64,000 nt of DNA from Isochrysis galbana (GCA_018136815.1 CM030934.1:3932710-3996709); one strand, 5' to 3'; positions 19,562 through 31,482 are shown, counted from the stretch's first letter. Notes: generated by a model from the sequence alone, not told the origin. Translations and numbers: made by a program.

Positions 19562-22500
19562 TCACCATGCCTGCTGAATAGACCTCGGCCGCTGTCCATT
19601 GGAGCTGGCGCTCCCAGCTGGCGAGGAACTTGTGACGTTGCCCGGACCGAGGACTTGCGGCATTAACGGCGGGTCGGTTTGAGCACCACTCCACGCCACA
19701 GGCACTAACTCTGCGGGGAGAGAATGCTTGCGTGCATTCGGGCCCATTTTCCGATTCGTCACGGACGAAGCGCGCCTACTGGGAGCCGAATGGCTGTTAG
19801 GACGAGTTTGAGATTTGATTTCGAATCCGTAGGTCTTGGCTAGCTCCTTAATCCGTTTCTTGTAGCTCGGGGATGGCAATGCACTAGGCGGGTGGGAGAG
19901 TGGACTGTCCTCGGTGCTCGCAATGGGCCAAACCTTAAAGGGCGGACGGACGGTTGCGGATAGCGGTCGGGGACCCGCGGACAGCTGCCGTAGATAAGAG
20001 GGCGAAGGCCGCGCGTTGGCAGACTGCGGCCGAGCGATGGCGGACTGCGGCCGCGTGATGGCGGTTTGCGACCGCACACTGGCGGACATGGGGCGCGCGG
20101 GTAGGTTGTATCGATGTCCTGGGCGTGGTGGAGCTTGTGAAAGCACATCAAGGGTAAGTTTGGCCTCGGCATCACAAGGGGTACGAGATAGCGGGTCGTC
20201 GGGCTGCGAGCAAGCCTCCTCATTCGTCGCCCGTAGTGCTGCCGACGGTGACAATGACCCAGAGAGTTGCTCGAACTTGCGATGAATATTATCTTTTTGC
20301 GGAACATCTCTCATACTCTTTATCTCGGACTGCAAGCGGCCAATCTCCTTCGAGAGTGCCTCCGTTCTTTGTTTCCAGTAATTTACTTCTGCTGTGGCCC
20401 CTTCGTCCCCCGCCTCTTCACCGCCCTCGTCGTCGCCCCGCCCATCGTTAGCCGTCTTCCTATTTTGGGGCTCCTCGGCGGCCTCCTGCTCGTTGGCCTC
20501 CGTTTCATCCACCCATTGCTCTTGGATAGCCTCCTCTGCCTCCACCCCGAGATCTACTGCTGAAGCACCTAACGATGAAGCCACGGTGCTTGTCTCAGCG
20601 AACTGAGCTTCGGCAATGTTCGCGTTCGAGAGAGATGACTGAGCGTCATGCATTGCAGTCTCAGCTGTTTGCAATGCCTCGAGTGCTTCAGCCAACATTC
20701 GCTCCTCGGCATCGAGGCCTTCGTACCCGTTCTCCCCGTCGGACTGGTCCTCGAAGTCGGTTTGCTTGGCGCCATAAGGCAGCCCCTCGTCTTCTGCATT
20801 CTTTCTCTCATCATGTGGCGTCTGGGCCATGTGTGCATCCGAGTTAGCACGCGTGATCGCATTCTGTATCGCCCTTCTGGCTATCTCAGTCGCGGCGATA
20901 GCGATGCAATCGCAATCGTCAGCTTCGTCGTTGAAATCGACTGGCACATCGGCTGCACTCTTCTGCTCGCTCAATGACGTCTCCACCGCGCGCTCAGACT
21001 CATTAGCGATGCAATCGCAATCGTCAGCTTCGTCGTTGAAATCGACTGGCACATCGGCTGCACTCTTCTGCTCGCTCAATGACGTCTCCACCGCGCGCTC
21101 AGACTCATTGATGAGATTGACCGAATTCTGAATTACCCTCTTGGCGATCATAGCTGCGGTGACAGCGATGCCATCATCTCCCTGATCTTGCGCTACCGGA
21201 TTCTCGTCAGGGTGTGAGACAGGCGAATCCAAGCCGTCCGCTTGCTCGGAACCCACGTGCGCTAAAGTTTCGGCGCTAGCCGGAGCTTCGAGTGATGATC
21301 TTGGCTCACCAGCCATCCTCACATGAGCGACTTGCTCCGCTGGGGCCACGTCCTCCTCTGCCGGTGCCGGGCCTACTTCGACTGCCATGTTGTCGGCCGC
21401 TTTGTTCTCGTTGGCCACCTTGGTTTCATCTAGGGCCGTAGGCTCGTCGGCGGCCATGGGCTCGTTGGCCTCCTTAGCAGCCTCCGAAGCTAATCTCGCC
21501 GCCTCAGCTGCCATTACGACGGCTGCCTCCGCGGCGGCCAGCATATCAAGGTCGGCTTCCTCCGCGGCTATCGCCTCTTCCGCTGCCTTATCGTCCTTGG
21601 CGACGTGTTGAGAAATTGCCAATTTTGGAGCTGCCGTGGATTCCTCGGCCGCAGCCGATCCCGCCGCCGTCGCGTCCTCGGTCGATATGGCCGCCTTTAC
21701 AATCGCATCGCCTGCGCTGTTCTGCTCAGCAAAGGCTTGCTTTTGTACTGCCACAACGGTCTCAACAGCCGTCCTCGCATCCGCAGCCTCGGCCTCCTCG
21801 GCTGCCCTGGCCTCCTCGGTTGCCCTGGCCTCCTCGGCCAGATAGATGGCCTCGGTGAAATTCGCCACCTCGGCATCGGCCCGTCTGGCCGATCTCTCCT
21901 CCTCGATCGCCTTCGCCTCTTTGGCCACACTGACCTCCTCGTCAGCCTCCTCCTCCGCCTCAGCCGCCCTCTCCTCGTCGGCTGCCTTAACATCATCGGC
22001 TGCTTTGATTCCCTGGGCCACCGCGGCCGCCGCCGCCTCGTCGGTCGCTTTGGCTATCTCGACCGCCGTCACATCCTCGGCCACCCTCGCCTCCTCGGCC
22101 GCATTCACCTCCTCGGCCGCTTTGTCTGCCTCGTCCACCGTCGGCTCTTTGGCAGCCGTCGCCTCCTCGGGCGCTCTCGCCTCCCCGGCCGCCCCGGCTG
22201 CCTGGGCCGCTCTCGCCTCCACGGCCGCCTCTGATGCTTCGGCCGTCGCCTCGTCGGCCGCCGTCGCCTCGTCGGCCGCCGTCGCCTCGTCGGTCGCTTT
22301 GGCTATCTCCTCGGCCACCCTCGCCTCCTCGGCCGCATTCACCTCCTCGGCCGCTTTGTCTGCCTCGTCCACCATCGGCTCTTTGGCCGCCGTCACCTCC
22401 TCGGCCGCTCTCGCCTCCCCGGCCGCCTCGGCTGCCCGGTCCGCTCTCGCCTCCACGGCCGCCTCTGATGCTTCGGCCGTCGCCTCCTCGGCCGTCGTCG

Positions 22501-25500
22501 CCTCCTCGGCCGTCGTCGCCTCCTCGGCCGTCGTCGCCTCCTCGGCCGCCGTCACCTCCTCGGCCGCCGCCTCCTCGGCCGCAGTCGCCTCCTTGGCCGC
22601 CGTCGCCTCCTCGGCCGCCGTCGCCTCCTCGATCGCTTTGGCTATCTCGACCGCCGTCACATCCTCGGCCACCCTCGCCTCCTCGGCCGCATTCACCTCC
22701 TCGGCCGCTTTGTCTGCCTCGTCCACCGTCGGCTCTTTGGCCGCCATCGCCTCCTCGGCCGCTCTCGCCTCCCCGGCCGCCTCGGCTGCCTGGGCCGCTC
22801 TCGCCTCCACGGCCGCCTCTGATGCTTCGGCCGTCGCCTCGTCGGCCGCCGTGGCCTCCTCGGCCGCCGTCGCCTCCTCGATCGCTTTGGCTATCTCGAC
22901 CGCCGTCACATCCTCGGCCACCCTCGCCTTCTCGGCCGCATTCACCTCCTCGGCCACTTTGTCTGCCTCGTCCACCGTCGACTCTTTGACCGCCGTCGGC
23001 TCCTCGGCCGCTCTCGCCTCCCCGGCCGCCTCGGCTGCCTGGGCCGCTCTCGCTTCCTCGGCCGCCGTCGCCTCCTCGGCCGCCGTCGCCTCGTCGGCCG
23101 CCGTCGCCTCGTCGGTCGCTTTGGCTATCTCGACCGCCGTCACATCCTCGGCCACCCTCGCCTCCTCGGCCGCATTCACCTCCTCGGCCGAGCTTACCTC
23201 CTCGGCCCCTTTGACCGCCTCCTCCGCCATCGGCTCATTGGTCGCCGTCGCCTCCTCGGCCGCTCTCGCCTCCTCGGCCGCTGTCGGCTCCTTGGCTGCC
23301 TCGGCTGCCTGGGCCGCTCTCGCCTCCTCGGCCGCCTCGGCCGCCTGGGCCGCTCTCGCCTCCTCGGCCGCCTCTGATGCCTCGCCCGTCGCCTCCTCGG
23401 CCGCCGTCGCCTCCTCGGCCACCTCCGCCTCCTCAGCTGCCCTCGCCTCCTCGACCGCCCTCGCCTCCTCGGCCGCCCTCGCCTCCTCGGCCGCCTTGGT
23501 TACCTCGGCCGCCCTTGCTTCCTCACTCACCTCCGTCTTCTCGTACGCGCTTGCCTCGGCGGCCGCCTCCTCCGCAGCCATTTGCTCCGTAGCAGCCCTT
23601 GCGGCTGCTTCGCGTTCAAGCTGTTCCTTCAATTGGCGACGAGTCTCTTCAATTGTACTGGGTTCGATGGCTTCACGCGGCACCATGCCCTCTCCATCGA
23701 GTGATTCGCCGGTCGCGGAGGCCACCAGCCTCACAAACCAGTGCATCTCGTCCGACTCTGAGGGCAACACGCGACATCGGTCGCCGATCGAGAGCGAGAG
23801 GTGGTCGCTTCGGTGGGTCCGGCGGGCCACACCGTCGAAGGGTTCAAAGCGGATGTATGATTCTGGTACGAGGCCCTTGGTCTTCCGCGCCTCGGCGTCG
23901 TCACCGTTCCGGAGCGCTACAAGCCAGCCCTCCGGTGGGCGAAGGCCTTGCATGATGGTGAGCGTATCGCCCGGTGAGATGCTAAGCTCGACATCTGTCT
24001 CGGCGGAAAAGGCGGCCAAAGCGACTGCGGGGACTCCGATCGCGCCGTCGGTCTCGTTGAGCGTCCGCATGACGGACTGCAGCCATGTGTCGATGGGACC
24101 GTTGCCGTCCCCCGAGGCGACAGCCGGATCCTCCGCCTTGAGCCCACCGCCAGCTGCGCCAGAAGGCGGGTCGGAGGGCTCAGGCTCAACCTCGACCCAC
24201 TCGCCCTCTTGCTCCTCTGACAGATACTCGGCAGGTAGGAGACCACGCCGGCCATGGATCCAACACTCTGCCCAGCCGTCGACGGGTTCGGTCGGCAGCC
24301 TCCACAACCTTTGCCCATGCTCGGCGCTCAGCTCATTCTCGCCCTGTGCCCTGAATCCAGCACGCATTGAGGCGCACGTGGCGAGCCGGACGTAATCCTT
24401 TGGCACGATTCCGGTGCGGCCGTCGGAGTCGCGCACTACTGCGAGCCAACCCTTGATGTCCATTCGTGGCTGCTTCTTCTTGACGAGCACCAAGTCGTTC
24501 TCGCTCACACTTATCTCGTTCGCGTCCTCTGCCTTGAAGTCGGCGATGAGCAACCCTGGCCGCCCAGCTGCACGCGCGCGCTGCTGCCGCTCGCCCGCAG
24601 TGCCCGGTCGGCTTGTGGGCCTGCTCGGCTGCCTGCTGGCCAGCCGGCTGGGCCCAGACGAGCTGAAAGCCGAGCCAGATGAGCTGCGGCTGATGGCGCG
24701 GCTCCAAGTGGGCGTATTTGCCGTGGAGGCAGCTGGCGTTGTATTCAAAGAATACGTCTCGGAGTTCTCATACGATTCGTACGAGGACGCCGGGCCACTC
24801 GGCTCGCCATACGCAAACATACTGCGTCCGGACTTAAAGTTAACCATCTTCTCAGTATCTGGCAGGTTGAATGGTCCTCGCTGTGGCTCGGATCCCTCGG
24901 CCTGCTCAGCATCCACCTCAGCCTGAACACGTTCCGCTACGCCCTCCTCGAACGCAGCCTGCTGTGTCTTGGCCTGCGCCACTGCGGCCTGTGCCACCGC
25001 ACTCGCCGCCTCTGCCGCCGCCTTCTCAGCCTCAATCTGCGCGAGCTCGGCCTCCTTGCGCCTGCGCTCCTCTTCCTCTCGCGCCTCCTCCTCTGCAGCC
25101 ATTTCAGGCGTGAAGTCAGTCACATAGGTGGCGGGGACGAGTCCTGTGCGCTTGCCGAAGGAGGCAAGGACCCAGCCATCTGGTACGCCCACCCGTGATA
25201 CGACCACCACGTCTGAGCCTGCCGTGATGCTCAACTCGCGGTCGTCTTCTGCTTGGAAGTCAGCAAGTGCTCTCGCCCTCGTGTTCTCCTCATGCACCAC
25301 CGGTGGAGAATCGATCATAGCGGGCGTAAAAAAATCGGTGGTGGGGATGCCGTGGAGCTGGGTCCTCAGCTCAATCGTCTTAGTCCGAAACGGGTCGAAC
25401 TCGGCCTCGAACTCTCCTGTGAGAATTTCTGGAGCAGCTGGAGTCTCAATTCTCTCGATATACGTTTCAGGAATCAGTCCCTCTGCTTGATTGGCGTCTC

Positions 25501-25639
25501 TAGCGACGAGCCAGCCATCGGGTGCATCGGTATCGAGTATGAAGAGGCGCTGACCAGCGCTGAAGCCAAGCTCGCCCGGCTCCTCCGCTCTAAAGTCCGC
25601 TAGAGCCTTCCCCTCATACCCTGTGGGCACGCCCGACAT
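19562..25639 (-). CDS. Multi-SH3 scaffold protein with long Glu/Ala repeat region
   Basis: A single exon of 2025 residues, starting at ATG 25639 right after a C run. SH3 domains occupy roughly 10-63, 123-176, 362-420, 425-475 and 537-599, with a weaker sixth at 604-660. Typical cores are ALADF, a GW pair such as PDGWLVA, and [10 protein letters not shown]3 domains bind proline-rich ligands, so a cytoskeletal or membrane-traffic scaffold is likely. A charged coiled coil fills 177-250. From about 690 to 1300 the protein is almost all Ala/Glu in AEEA units with larger repeats ([17 protein letters not shown]), probably a long helix. Near 21000-21110 a segment with [20 protein letters not shown] is duplicated exactly. 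The tail is basic and Ser/Pro-rich. The final TGA overlaps a good donor (TG then GTGAGC), so more exons may follow. No named orthologue is claimed. Confidence 0.8.
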   Translation of the reverse strand: MSGVPTGYEGKALADFRAEEPGELGFSAGQRLFILDTDAPDGWLVARDANQAEGLIPETYIERIETPAAPEILTGEFEAEFDPFRTKTIELRTQLHGIPTTDFFTPAMIDSPPVVHEENTRARALADFQAEDDRELSITAGSDVVVVSRVGVPDGWVLASFGKRTGLVPATYVTDFTPEMAAEEEAREEEERRRKEAELAQIEAEKAAAEAASAVAQAAVAQAKTQQAAFEEGVAERVQAEVDAEQAEGSEPQRGPFNLPDTEKMVNFKSGRSMFAYGEPSGPASSYESYENSETYSLNTTPAASTANTPTWSRAISRSSSGSAFSSSGPSRLASRQPSRPTSRPGTAGERQQRARAAGRPGLLIADFKAEDANEISVSENDLVLVKKKQPRMDIKGWLAVVRDSDGRTGIVPKDYVRLATCASMRAGFRAQGENELSAEHGQRLWRLPTEPVDGWAECWIHGRRGLLPAEYLSEEQEGEWVEVEPEPSDPPSGAAGGGLKAEDPAVASGDGNGPIDTWLQSVMRTLNETDGAIGVPAVALAAFSAETDVELSISPGDTLTIMQGLRPPEGWLVALRNGDDAEARKTKGLVPESYIRFEPFDGVARRTHRSDHLSLSIGDRCRVLPSESDEMHWFVRLVASATGESLDGEGMVPREAIEPSTIEETRRQLKEQLEREAAARAATEQMAAEEAAAEASAYEKTEVSEEARAAEVTKAAEEARAAEEARAVEEARAAEEAEVAEEATAAEEATGEASEAAEEARAAQAAEAAEEARAAQAAEAAKEPTAAEEARAAEEATATNEPMAEEAVKGAEEVSSAEEVNAAEEARVAEDVTAVEIAKATDEATAADEATAAEEATAAEEARAAQAAEAAGEARAAEEPTAVKESTVDEADKVAEEVNAAEKARVAEDVTAVEIAKAIEEATAAEEATAADEATAEASEAAVEARAAQAAEAAGEARAAEEAMAAKEPTVDEADKAAEEVNAAEEARVAEDVTAVEIAKAIEEATAAEEATAAKEATAAEEAAAEEVTAAEEATTAEEATTAEEATTAEEATAEASEAAVEARADRAAEAAGEARAAEEVTAAKEPMVDEADKAAEEVNAAEEARVAEEIAKATDEATAADEATAADEATAEASEAAVEARAAQAAGAAGEARAPEEATAAKEPTVDEADKAAEEVNAAEEARVAEDVTAVEIAKATDEAAAAAVAQGIKAADDVKAADEERAAEAEEEADEEVSVAKEAKAIEEERSARRADAEVANFTEAIYLAEEARATEEARAAEEAEAADARTAVETVVAVQKQAFAEQNSAGDAIVKAAISTEDATAAGSAAAEESTAAPKLAISQHVAKDDKAAEEAIAAEEADLDMLAAAEAAVVMAAEAARLASEAAKEANEPMAADEPTALDETKVANENKAADNMAVEVGPAPAEEDVAPAEQVAHVRMAGEPRSSLEAPASAETLAHVGSEQADGLDSPVSHPDENPVAQDQGDDGIAVTAAMIAKRVIQNSVNLINESERAVETSLSEQKSAADVPVDFNDEADDCDCIANESERAVETSLSEQKSAADVPVDFNDEADDCDCIAIAATEIARRAIQNAITRANSDAHMAQTPHDERKNAEDEGLPYGAKQTDFEDQSDGENGYEGLDAEERMLAEALEALQTAETAMHDAQSSLSNANIAEAQFAETSTVASSLGASAVDLGVEAEEAIQEQWVDETEANEQEAAEEPQNRKTANDGRGDDEGGEEAGDEGATAEVNYWKQRTEALSKEIGRLQSEIKSMRDVPQKDNIHRKFEQLSGSLSPSAALRATNEEACSQPDDPLSRTPCDAEAKLTLDVLSQAPPRPGHRYNLPARPMSASVRSQTAITRPQSAIARPQSANARPSPSYLRQLSAGPRPLSATVRPPFKVWPIASTEDSPLSHPPSALPSPSYKKRIKELAKTYGFEIKSQTRPNSHSAPSRRASSVTNRKMGPNARKHSLPAELVPVAWSGAQTDPPLMPQVLGPGNVTSSSPAGSASSNGQRPRSIQQAW
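22070..23240 (-). repeat. Coding minisatellite in the SH3 scaffold gene
   Basis: The block TCGGCCACCCTCGCC (plus strand) recurs near 22078, 22311, 22664, 22914 and 23145, within larger units of about 230-350 bp made of the core CCTCGGCCG. Lengths differ by whole codons, so the reading frame survives. The same composition keeps the opposite strand open for 849 codons, which is an artefact. Confidence 0.9.
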
Positions 25640-25662
25640 GGGGGGGGGGGGGGGGGGGGGGG

Positions 25663-25711
<49 letters not shown>
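25640..25711 (-). repeat. Poly-C and (CT)n leader of the SH3 scaffold
   Basis: On the coding strand a (CT)n tract is followed by about 25 C residues ending at the start codon. This is the strongest instance of the C-tract-before-ATG pattern in this window. Confidence 0.9.
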
Positions 25712-25714
<3 letters not shown>

Positions 25715-25914
25715 AAGAGAGAGCGAGAGAAGAGAGAGAAGAGAGAGAGAGAGAGGAGATCTGGATGGCCAAGGGGAACCCCGAGTTCTTTCCTGCATTT
25801 ATTGAAGTATCTTTCTGGCTCTCACGGGTGGGAGGAGGAGGAAATGAGATCGCTCTGGACCGCTTCTCGAGCAAAGCCATAAAAGCAGCATCCTTCATGT
25901 TAAACGTGCCCGTC

Positions 25915-26001
25915 CCGCCTCTTTCTCCCTCCCTCTCCCTCTTTCTCCCTCCCTCCCTCTCTCTCTCTCTCTCCCTCTCTCTCTCTCCCTCTCCCTCTCC
26001 C

Positions 26002-26063
<62 letters not shown>

Positions 26064-26064
26064 C
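25915..26064 (+). repeat. CT/CCCT microsatellite
   Basis: A pyrimidine tract starting as TTTCTCCCTCCC units and ending in about 30 CT pairs, then a short C run. It lies upstream of the SH3 scaffold gene. No gene is visible between 25800 and 27130. Confidence 0.95.
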
Positions 26065-26374
26065 CCAACTCCCGTGCTGGGCGAGCTTCCCTCTGCTACA
26101 ATTCTCTCTTCTCTCTCCCTTGTATCCTTCTCTCCTCTTCCCGCCGTTACGCGCGGAGCCAACCTCAACCGTCCCCTCCCAACGTCCTAGACTATAATTG
26201 TAGTAGAGCACGGACTCTCCTTTCTATGACGAGAGAGAGTAAGAGTAAAGAAAGATACAAAAGATAAAACTAGAAGGCATTCGCTTCTTGGAACGGCCCC
26301 TGCCCTTGCCATGGCTCCCATGGCCCAATCCGAGCCTCCTCCCGCACCCTAGATGGGAAATACGTATCTACCGT

Positions 26375-26500
26375 ATTTCGCCAGAGGCCAAATACATATG
26401 TATTTGGCTGTATTTGAAGCGCGCCCTGGGGTGTAGGCCTCGAACATATTTGAAATGTATTTGGCCAGAGGCCAAATACAAATACACAAATACATCCCTA
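26375..26500. repeat. Cluster of GGCCAAATAC palindromes
   Basis: Contains GGCCAAATACATATGTATTTGGC-type dyads and GTATTTGGCCAGAGGCCAAA followed by TAC. The same hexamers are reused in several overlapping inverted pairs across 125 bases, giving strong cruciform potential. No ORF or known element was recognised. Confidence 0.75.
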
Positions 26501-26879
26501 GGTGTTAAACGTTAAACACAGGAACGGTGTGTTTCTACGGAAGTCAAAAACAGTGTTTTTCACCGGCGTGTTTCGTGTTTCTAGGAGACCCCTATGTCCG
26601 GAACAGAGGGCTGCGCGCTGCGCGCGCGCGGTGAGTGAGCGTGCGAGCGAGGCCATAGCCATAGCATAATCATTATGCATTATGATTATCATAATCAATT
26701 CCGCCACCTGATTGCCTGACCTCCCACCTACCACTACCACCTACCACTTAGCACCTAGCAGTTGGATGCAAGACAATCAATCATCAATCACAATCAAGCT
26801 TGAGCTTGACAGCTACGTACAATTACAATTACACTCCCACAGGAACTACCGGTAGCTGTGAGCTCTAAGGCGTGGAACT

Positions 26880-27020
26880 AGATACCCAGATATCTAGATA
26901 TCTACCTATCTAGGCCGCTTTTTCACTATCTCTATCTAGGTGGATAGCGCCAAGGCACTATATCTATATCTAGGTGGATAGCAATCGGCCGAAGGCTAGA
27001 TATAGATATCTAGTAGATAA
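26880..27020. repeat. TAGATATC inverted and direct repeats
   Basis: AGATATCTAGATATCT, then two copies of a CTATCTAGGTGGATAGC block, then AGATATAGATATCTAG. The arrangement is dyadic around the two GTGGATAGC copies and looks like a small degenerate element end. No coding potential. Confidence 0.6.
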
Positions 27021-27137
27021 TTACACCATGTTAGCGCACCTACACTTAAAGAGTAGGCAGCAGGCAGCGCGCTCGTGCGTACAACAGCTATACAGCACGG
27101 CCCCACCGACATGCTACCCCCAAGCACGGGCACTCTA

Positions 27138-27257
27138 TCACTCATAATTAACAGATGCTATCAGAGCGTGTTCAAGGGTCTCATCACCCTGAGACGCCTT
27201 GAGGTCATCATGTAGTAGCTTGCCGGCTTTGGAGAACATGCGCTCAACGCCCGCCGA
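27138..27257 (-). pseudogene. hAT transposase relic, last 40 codons
   Basis: The minus strand encodes SAGVERMFSKAGKLLHDDL followed by a Lys/Glu-rich tail and a TGA stop. This matches the end of the larger hAT fragment at 18497. The match stops at 27257, where repeat family C begins, so family C probably inserted into or recombined with the hAT copy. Confidence 0.85.
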
Positions 27258-27261
27258 GTGT

Positions 27262-27500
27262 TGAATTCAGGCCTCCTGGCATGAATATTTCGGCATGGGT
27301 ACGTGCCTTCGTCGTTACATATCGTCTTCTATGTTCGTCTTGGTCATTCAAGGTTCAAGGCGTGCAGATTCGGATTCTCCCTGGGCTCAGATCCTGGTCC
27401 GCCGATTTTCGTCTCGAAATTCGAAGATTTGAGTTTTATTTTTACCGTTACGGTAATTGTCCACGCGTTTAAGGTAAGAAATGCAGGTAACATGTCGCAT
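27262..27500 (+). repeat. Dispersed repeat family C, copy 1
   Basis: Matches 60575-60795 in opposite orientation, from AGGCCTCCTGGCATGAATAT through CGGATTCTCCCTG and a GTTACGGTAATTGTCCACG block to GGTAAGAAATGCAGGTAAC. The last part looks like a splice donor followed by a conserved sequence. Frames are open in both copies but diverge, so I call a repeat rather than a gene. Confidence 0.75.
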
Positions 27501-27746
27501 TCGCGAATCGACGCTCGTTAGGCTTCTCTCTCCTCTTCGTTCGGTATTTATCGTTATAATTATCTCGTTCTCGTTCTCGGTCAAAAACTTCGCGTGGACG
27601 CCTAGGATCTAGGGTTGTGGAGCGCCCTCTCTCTTTCTCTCGAAGAGAAGGGAAGTTTCCCCACCTTTCTTCCTCCCAGGCGCCTCGCAAAAGGTTTAAT
27701 TCGCTATCTCCCCGCGTTTCTTTACCTGCTTCTGGGGGCAATCAGG

Positions 27747-27875
27747 TTTGGTTTGCCATCTCCCCTTGGAGATCGATTTAGGTTCGCTGCTTGGATGACG
27801 GAATCTTTCTCCTATGTCCTTGGTTTGCCATCTCCCCTTGGAGATTGATTTAGATTCGCTGCTTTGGTTTTGGGT
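27747..27875 (+). repeat. Two-copy tandem repeat (about 75 bp period)
   Basis: GGTTTGCCATCTCCCCTTGG with a following GATTTAG..TTCGCTGCTT is present twice, starting near 27750 and 27824. Copies differ by a few bases. Nothing coding is apparent in 27500-28045. Confidence 0.8.
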
Positions 27876-28044
27876 TATCTTTCCCCTTGATGCAAGTTGC
27901 ATGGAAGATGGAAGCCCTTGGTGGGACAAAAATCGACGGGAGGGGGCAGTGCGCAGTGACCCTTCCCCCCGGTATCACTCGGACACCTGGCTCGTCAGGT
28001 ATGGCGGGATTCCGAGACTGAAAAGCTGTGTCCGAGACTGAAAA

Positions 28045-28200
28045 GTTGGGGTTAGCTAGGATAAAAAAAAACCTTTTAATATCCTCGCCTCCCCCGTGGC
28101 ACTGACTCGCATATTCGTAGCCACGCCCCCTTCCCTTCCTCACCCTCATTCCCCGCCTTACGGCAACTCCCCTCGTGCTCTACTTAGGGGCTCGGGATAT
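28045..28200 (+). repeat. Dispersed repeat family D, copy 2
   Basis: Begins with GTTAGCTAGGATA and an A run, then CCTTTTAATATCCTCGCC, and ends with CTCGTGCTCTACTTAGGGGC. Copy 3 at 59255-59400 shares the last block with one difference. A GTTGGCTAGGATA motif also lies at the edge of the adjacent LINE relic, near 29130. Confidence 0.65.
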
Positions 28201-28431
28201 GTGGGGGGTCCGACTCAGCCGAAAGGGAGCGGCATGAAGAGCTGCAACGAGAGGCGTTCCTCAGCGGCGTGTTCTCCGCTCCCTCCTGTGCCACTGAGTG
28301 ACCTGTTTGTTTTTAGAGTTGTTCGTTGTTCCATGGTCCCTTGGCTTTGTGTGCGTGGCGTTCCTCTTAGATGACCTATAGTGATCGATCGCGTTCTCAG
28401 ATGGTAAGTTTTCTCGGGCCGACGCTTCTTG

Positions 28432-29140
28432 TTATGCGAGTCTTTCAGCGAGGCCAAGTGCTTTTGCTACGAGGCGGGTGTTTTCGCTCAGTTGTAGTCT
28501 ACCTTTCTCGTTTTCGATGAATACGGGGGCGCTGAGTTCTAGCGATTTCTTGAGTTTGGGCTTTCTCCCTTGAGCGGCTTTGTGCGTGCGTACAGAGCAG
28601 TGCGCTTTTGGCGGGGTGAGGCCCCTGACTAATGTGGTGAATCTCACTAGTGTAGACTCTAGGATAGGTATGTGGTGGTATTCGTGTGACTCAAATTCGA
28701 CTCTGTAGAAGTCTCTTAGTATGTATTTCCACGCTATCACGTATAGTGCTTTCAGGCTTTCGGGAGTGTTCGTACCAGGATATGCGATATGCAAATAATC
28801 TATCCTTTATTTTCTGTGTGCGTGTCCTTCCGGGAGGGGGAGTGTAGTTGTTGAGGGCGTCTATGGTCGCGAAGATGGTTTTCGTCGCGGGACACCACGC
28901 TAGATGGCACGAGGTTTCGCGGTGTCGACGACATAGCCTACACATGTCTGTCTGAGTGTCTGTGAATCTATTTCTAGTACCAATTCTTCTGTGTGTGATA
29001 TGTTTGAAGTGGAGGTGTTTGTCTGTGTGTTTCAATAATGGCATTGTATATAGTTTAGCTATGTGCTTCCATTCTTCGTTTGTGAGATTCAGTCGTCTCT
29101 CCCATGCCGATCTCGCCGCTTGCGGGGCGGGGTTGGCTAG
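28432..29140 (-). pseudogene. LINE (non-LTR retrotransposon) ORF2 C-terminal relic
   Basis: The minus strand reads through a LINE-type C-terminus: PQAARSAWERRLNLTNEEW, then HITHRRIGTRNRF, and a zinc knuckle CRLCRRHRETSCHLAWCP of the C-x2-C-x5-H-x4-C form found near the end of many LINE reverse transcriptase proteins. A frameshift between about 28690 and 28794 breaks the frame, which then resumes and ends at 28432. No reverse transcriptase core is present here. The boundary at about 29140 is near a TTATTATT-rich stretch. Confidence 0.75.
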
Positions 29141-29408
29141 GATATAACATTACATTATTTATATTTATTATTGATTGATGGTTGATGGGGGGCCGCATCG
29201 CTAAGGACGCGCTCTCGCCAACAACGCACAACAAGCACCTTCCCAGACCCGTTATTCACTTTTCGGGCTTTACAATGCTAGTTTACAACCATCAGAATTG
29301 TTCGTAACGCACACGGGCGCCGCCCATTCCCATCCCGATGGCCGATGGGCGGGCGACTACGTGCGCTAGCTAGAGGCAGATTCGATACCCCTTAGTTCCT
29401 TCCAAACT

Positions 29409-31482
29409 CTACATTAGCACTTTTTCGCAGGCGGAGATCAGCGTCAGCAGCCATCCCTCGAGCGCCAGCCAGATATCGCGTAGGATGCCATGAAGCGCGA
29501 GTGTCACAACACCCAAACCGTAGCTCGACCGACTTTGACTCCGCCAGCGATCGGCCTCGTCGGCCCGGATGGCCGAGACACAGTATCGCAACGTGAGGAG
29601 AAATGCGTTTATACCGGAGCCAAGCTGACGGTCGGCGTGCCGGAGGCAGTCGTTTGTCTTAAGCAGGAGCAGCATCGGACGCGGAAGTTGGTTGAGCACC
29701 TGTGCTAGGAGGGGGGCGGGGGTCGGTCTGTGCCCGGCGTTCCACCGGCGGGTTGGTGAGCCCGCCGTGCAGCACACAAAGGGGCAACGCGCCATCGCCG
29801 TCACGCACCACAGCGATAGCCTTGGCGTACTGCGCCGCGTATGTGCGAATTTGCGCCTTGTCCGCGGCCGTCCCACGCTCGCGCAGCTGCTCCGGATCAT
29901 CTTTTGCCCGCAAGATGTCGGACCATGGACGCGCTGTTAGCATTGCTGCGAGCAGAGTATAGTATGGGCCGACCCCGAGCTCGTCCGCCTCCTTTCTGAT
30001 AGCGTCAGCATCAGCCGTCACGATGGCGTGCCAGAGGCGAGCATAGGAGAGGACAAAGCTGCGATCGAATTCGCGGTATAGACCGTGGTCGAGGATGACT
30101 AGCTGGGGCGACGGAGCGCCGCCAAACCTCGAGCCAAACCAAGCGAGCGGCCCCTTGCGTATGCGCTCAGCGGGGCGGACAAGGATATTGCCCGGGTGGG
30201 GGTCACAGTGTACGAAATGGCCCTTGAAAATCATGGTGAGGAAGGCATTGCTAAGTAGCGTCGAGACGGGCGAGGGGCTCAGCCCGGCCTCTCGGAGACC
30301 ATGCGCGTCGACGATGCGCACCCCCTCCTCAAATGTCATTGTAAGCACCCTCGCGCTCGTCCTCTCGTCGTCAACATCTGGGACCACGACGGAGCCAGCG
30401 AGCGCCTCGCCGCCGCCCCCGCGCGAGAAAAAGCTGCGGCAGCGCGCGGCGTTAGCGGCCTCGCACCGGAAGTCGAGCTCAAGCGGTAGCAGGTTTGCAG
30501 CCTCCTCATAGACCCACCGAAGCGTGAACTCGTCAGGAAAAAGCCACGCAGCAGCCTCGACCGCAATACCCACGGCCGCGACGTCGGCCGAGCAAGCCTC
30601 GCGCAGACCAAGGTGCTGCACCTTGACCGCGAGCGGCTCACCCGTGCGCTTGTCCACCGCGCGGTGCACCTGCGCTAGCGAAGCCGAGGCGATGGGCTCG
30701 CGCTCGAACGAGGCGAATGCCGTGTCCGGATGCTCGCCCAGGTCGGAGACAATCACTGCGACCACGTCATTCCAGCTCGAGGTGGAGTTGTGCTCGAACA
30801 GGCGCGAGAGTATCCTAGTGTACGCCTCAGGAACCACGTAGTCGAGCTGCGCGATGTGTTGCCCCAGCTTGACGTAGATGCCGCCGTTGGCCAAGCAGAG
30901 TGACAGCAGACGCGCAGCGCCGCGCTCGTGCGCAGCGGCGAGGGCAGACGCGCGCGCCTCGTCGCGCGCCTCGAGCTCGAGCGCCCTCGCGGCAATGCTC
31001 TCGCCGAGTGCACCGGCCGCGTCTCTTGCTGCCGCTGCCGCCGCCTCCGCTAGCGCCAGCTCCGTGCCGCTCGCCCCGCTGTCAACAGCCTGCGATCTTG
31101 CCTGCTCCGCCTTCCACGCCTCTCGTTGCAGCTCTTCATGCCGCTCCCTTTCGGCTGAGAGCGCGGCCTCGTCGGCGGTAATGGCGCGGCGGCGCGTGAG
31201 GCGATAATCCAGAGCAATCTGGGCAAAGCAGACGGCCAGGCGAGCCGCCCGGCCCGCAGCTAGAGCGTGTCCGACAACTCTGTGTGGCCGCTCTTCGTCA
31301 GCACCCAGCCATATCCCCATCCCGAGTGCGCTGAGGGGCAACGCGAGCGAGGCGAGGCGGCGGGATGCCGGAGGCGGGGGAGGCACATGCTGGTGCGCGT
31401 AGGATGCCGCCGATGACGCGGCACGTCGACGGTGGGACGCGGGAGAGCATGCTGAGGGGATGAGGCGGAGCATCCGGCGCAT
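29409..31482 (-). CDS. ADCK1: ADCK1-type UbiB/ABC1 atypical kinase
   Basis: Two exons: 31482-29809 and 29699-29409, with a 109-bp GT-AG intron in phase 0; product 654 residues. UbiB proteins are atypical kinases or ATPases of mitochondria and plastids, acting in lipid and quinone homeostasis; ADCK1 is in the mitochondrion. The ATG at 31482 opens an Arg-rich leader (MRRMLRLIPSACSPASHRRR) followed by a hydrophobic stretch. Motifs: KLGQHIAQLDY (the family's inhibitory QKLGQ-like motif), ASLAQVHRA in place of the glycine-rich loop, AVKVQH lysine, PLELDF, HCDPHPGN catalytic loop and LDHGLY metal-binding loop. Exon 2 restores MLLLLKTNDCLRH as in human ADCK1. An Ala/Glu-rich insert of about 100 residues sits before the kinase core. 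The upstream flank (31483-31620) is CT-rich on the coding strand. Confidence 0.92.

Noticed and set aside
21846-24395. 849-codon open frame antisense to the SH3 scaffold gene
   Set aside because: It consists of Ser/Ala repeats produced by reading the Glu/Ala minisatellite backwards. The sense strand has SH3 domains and a proper start.
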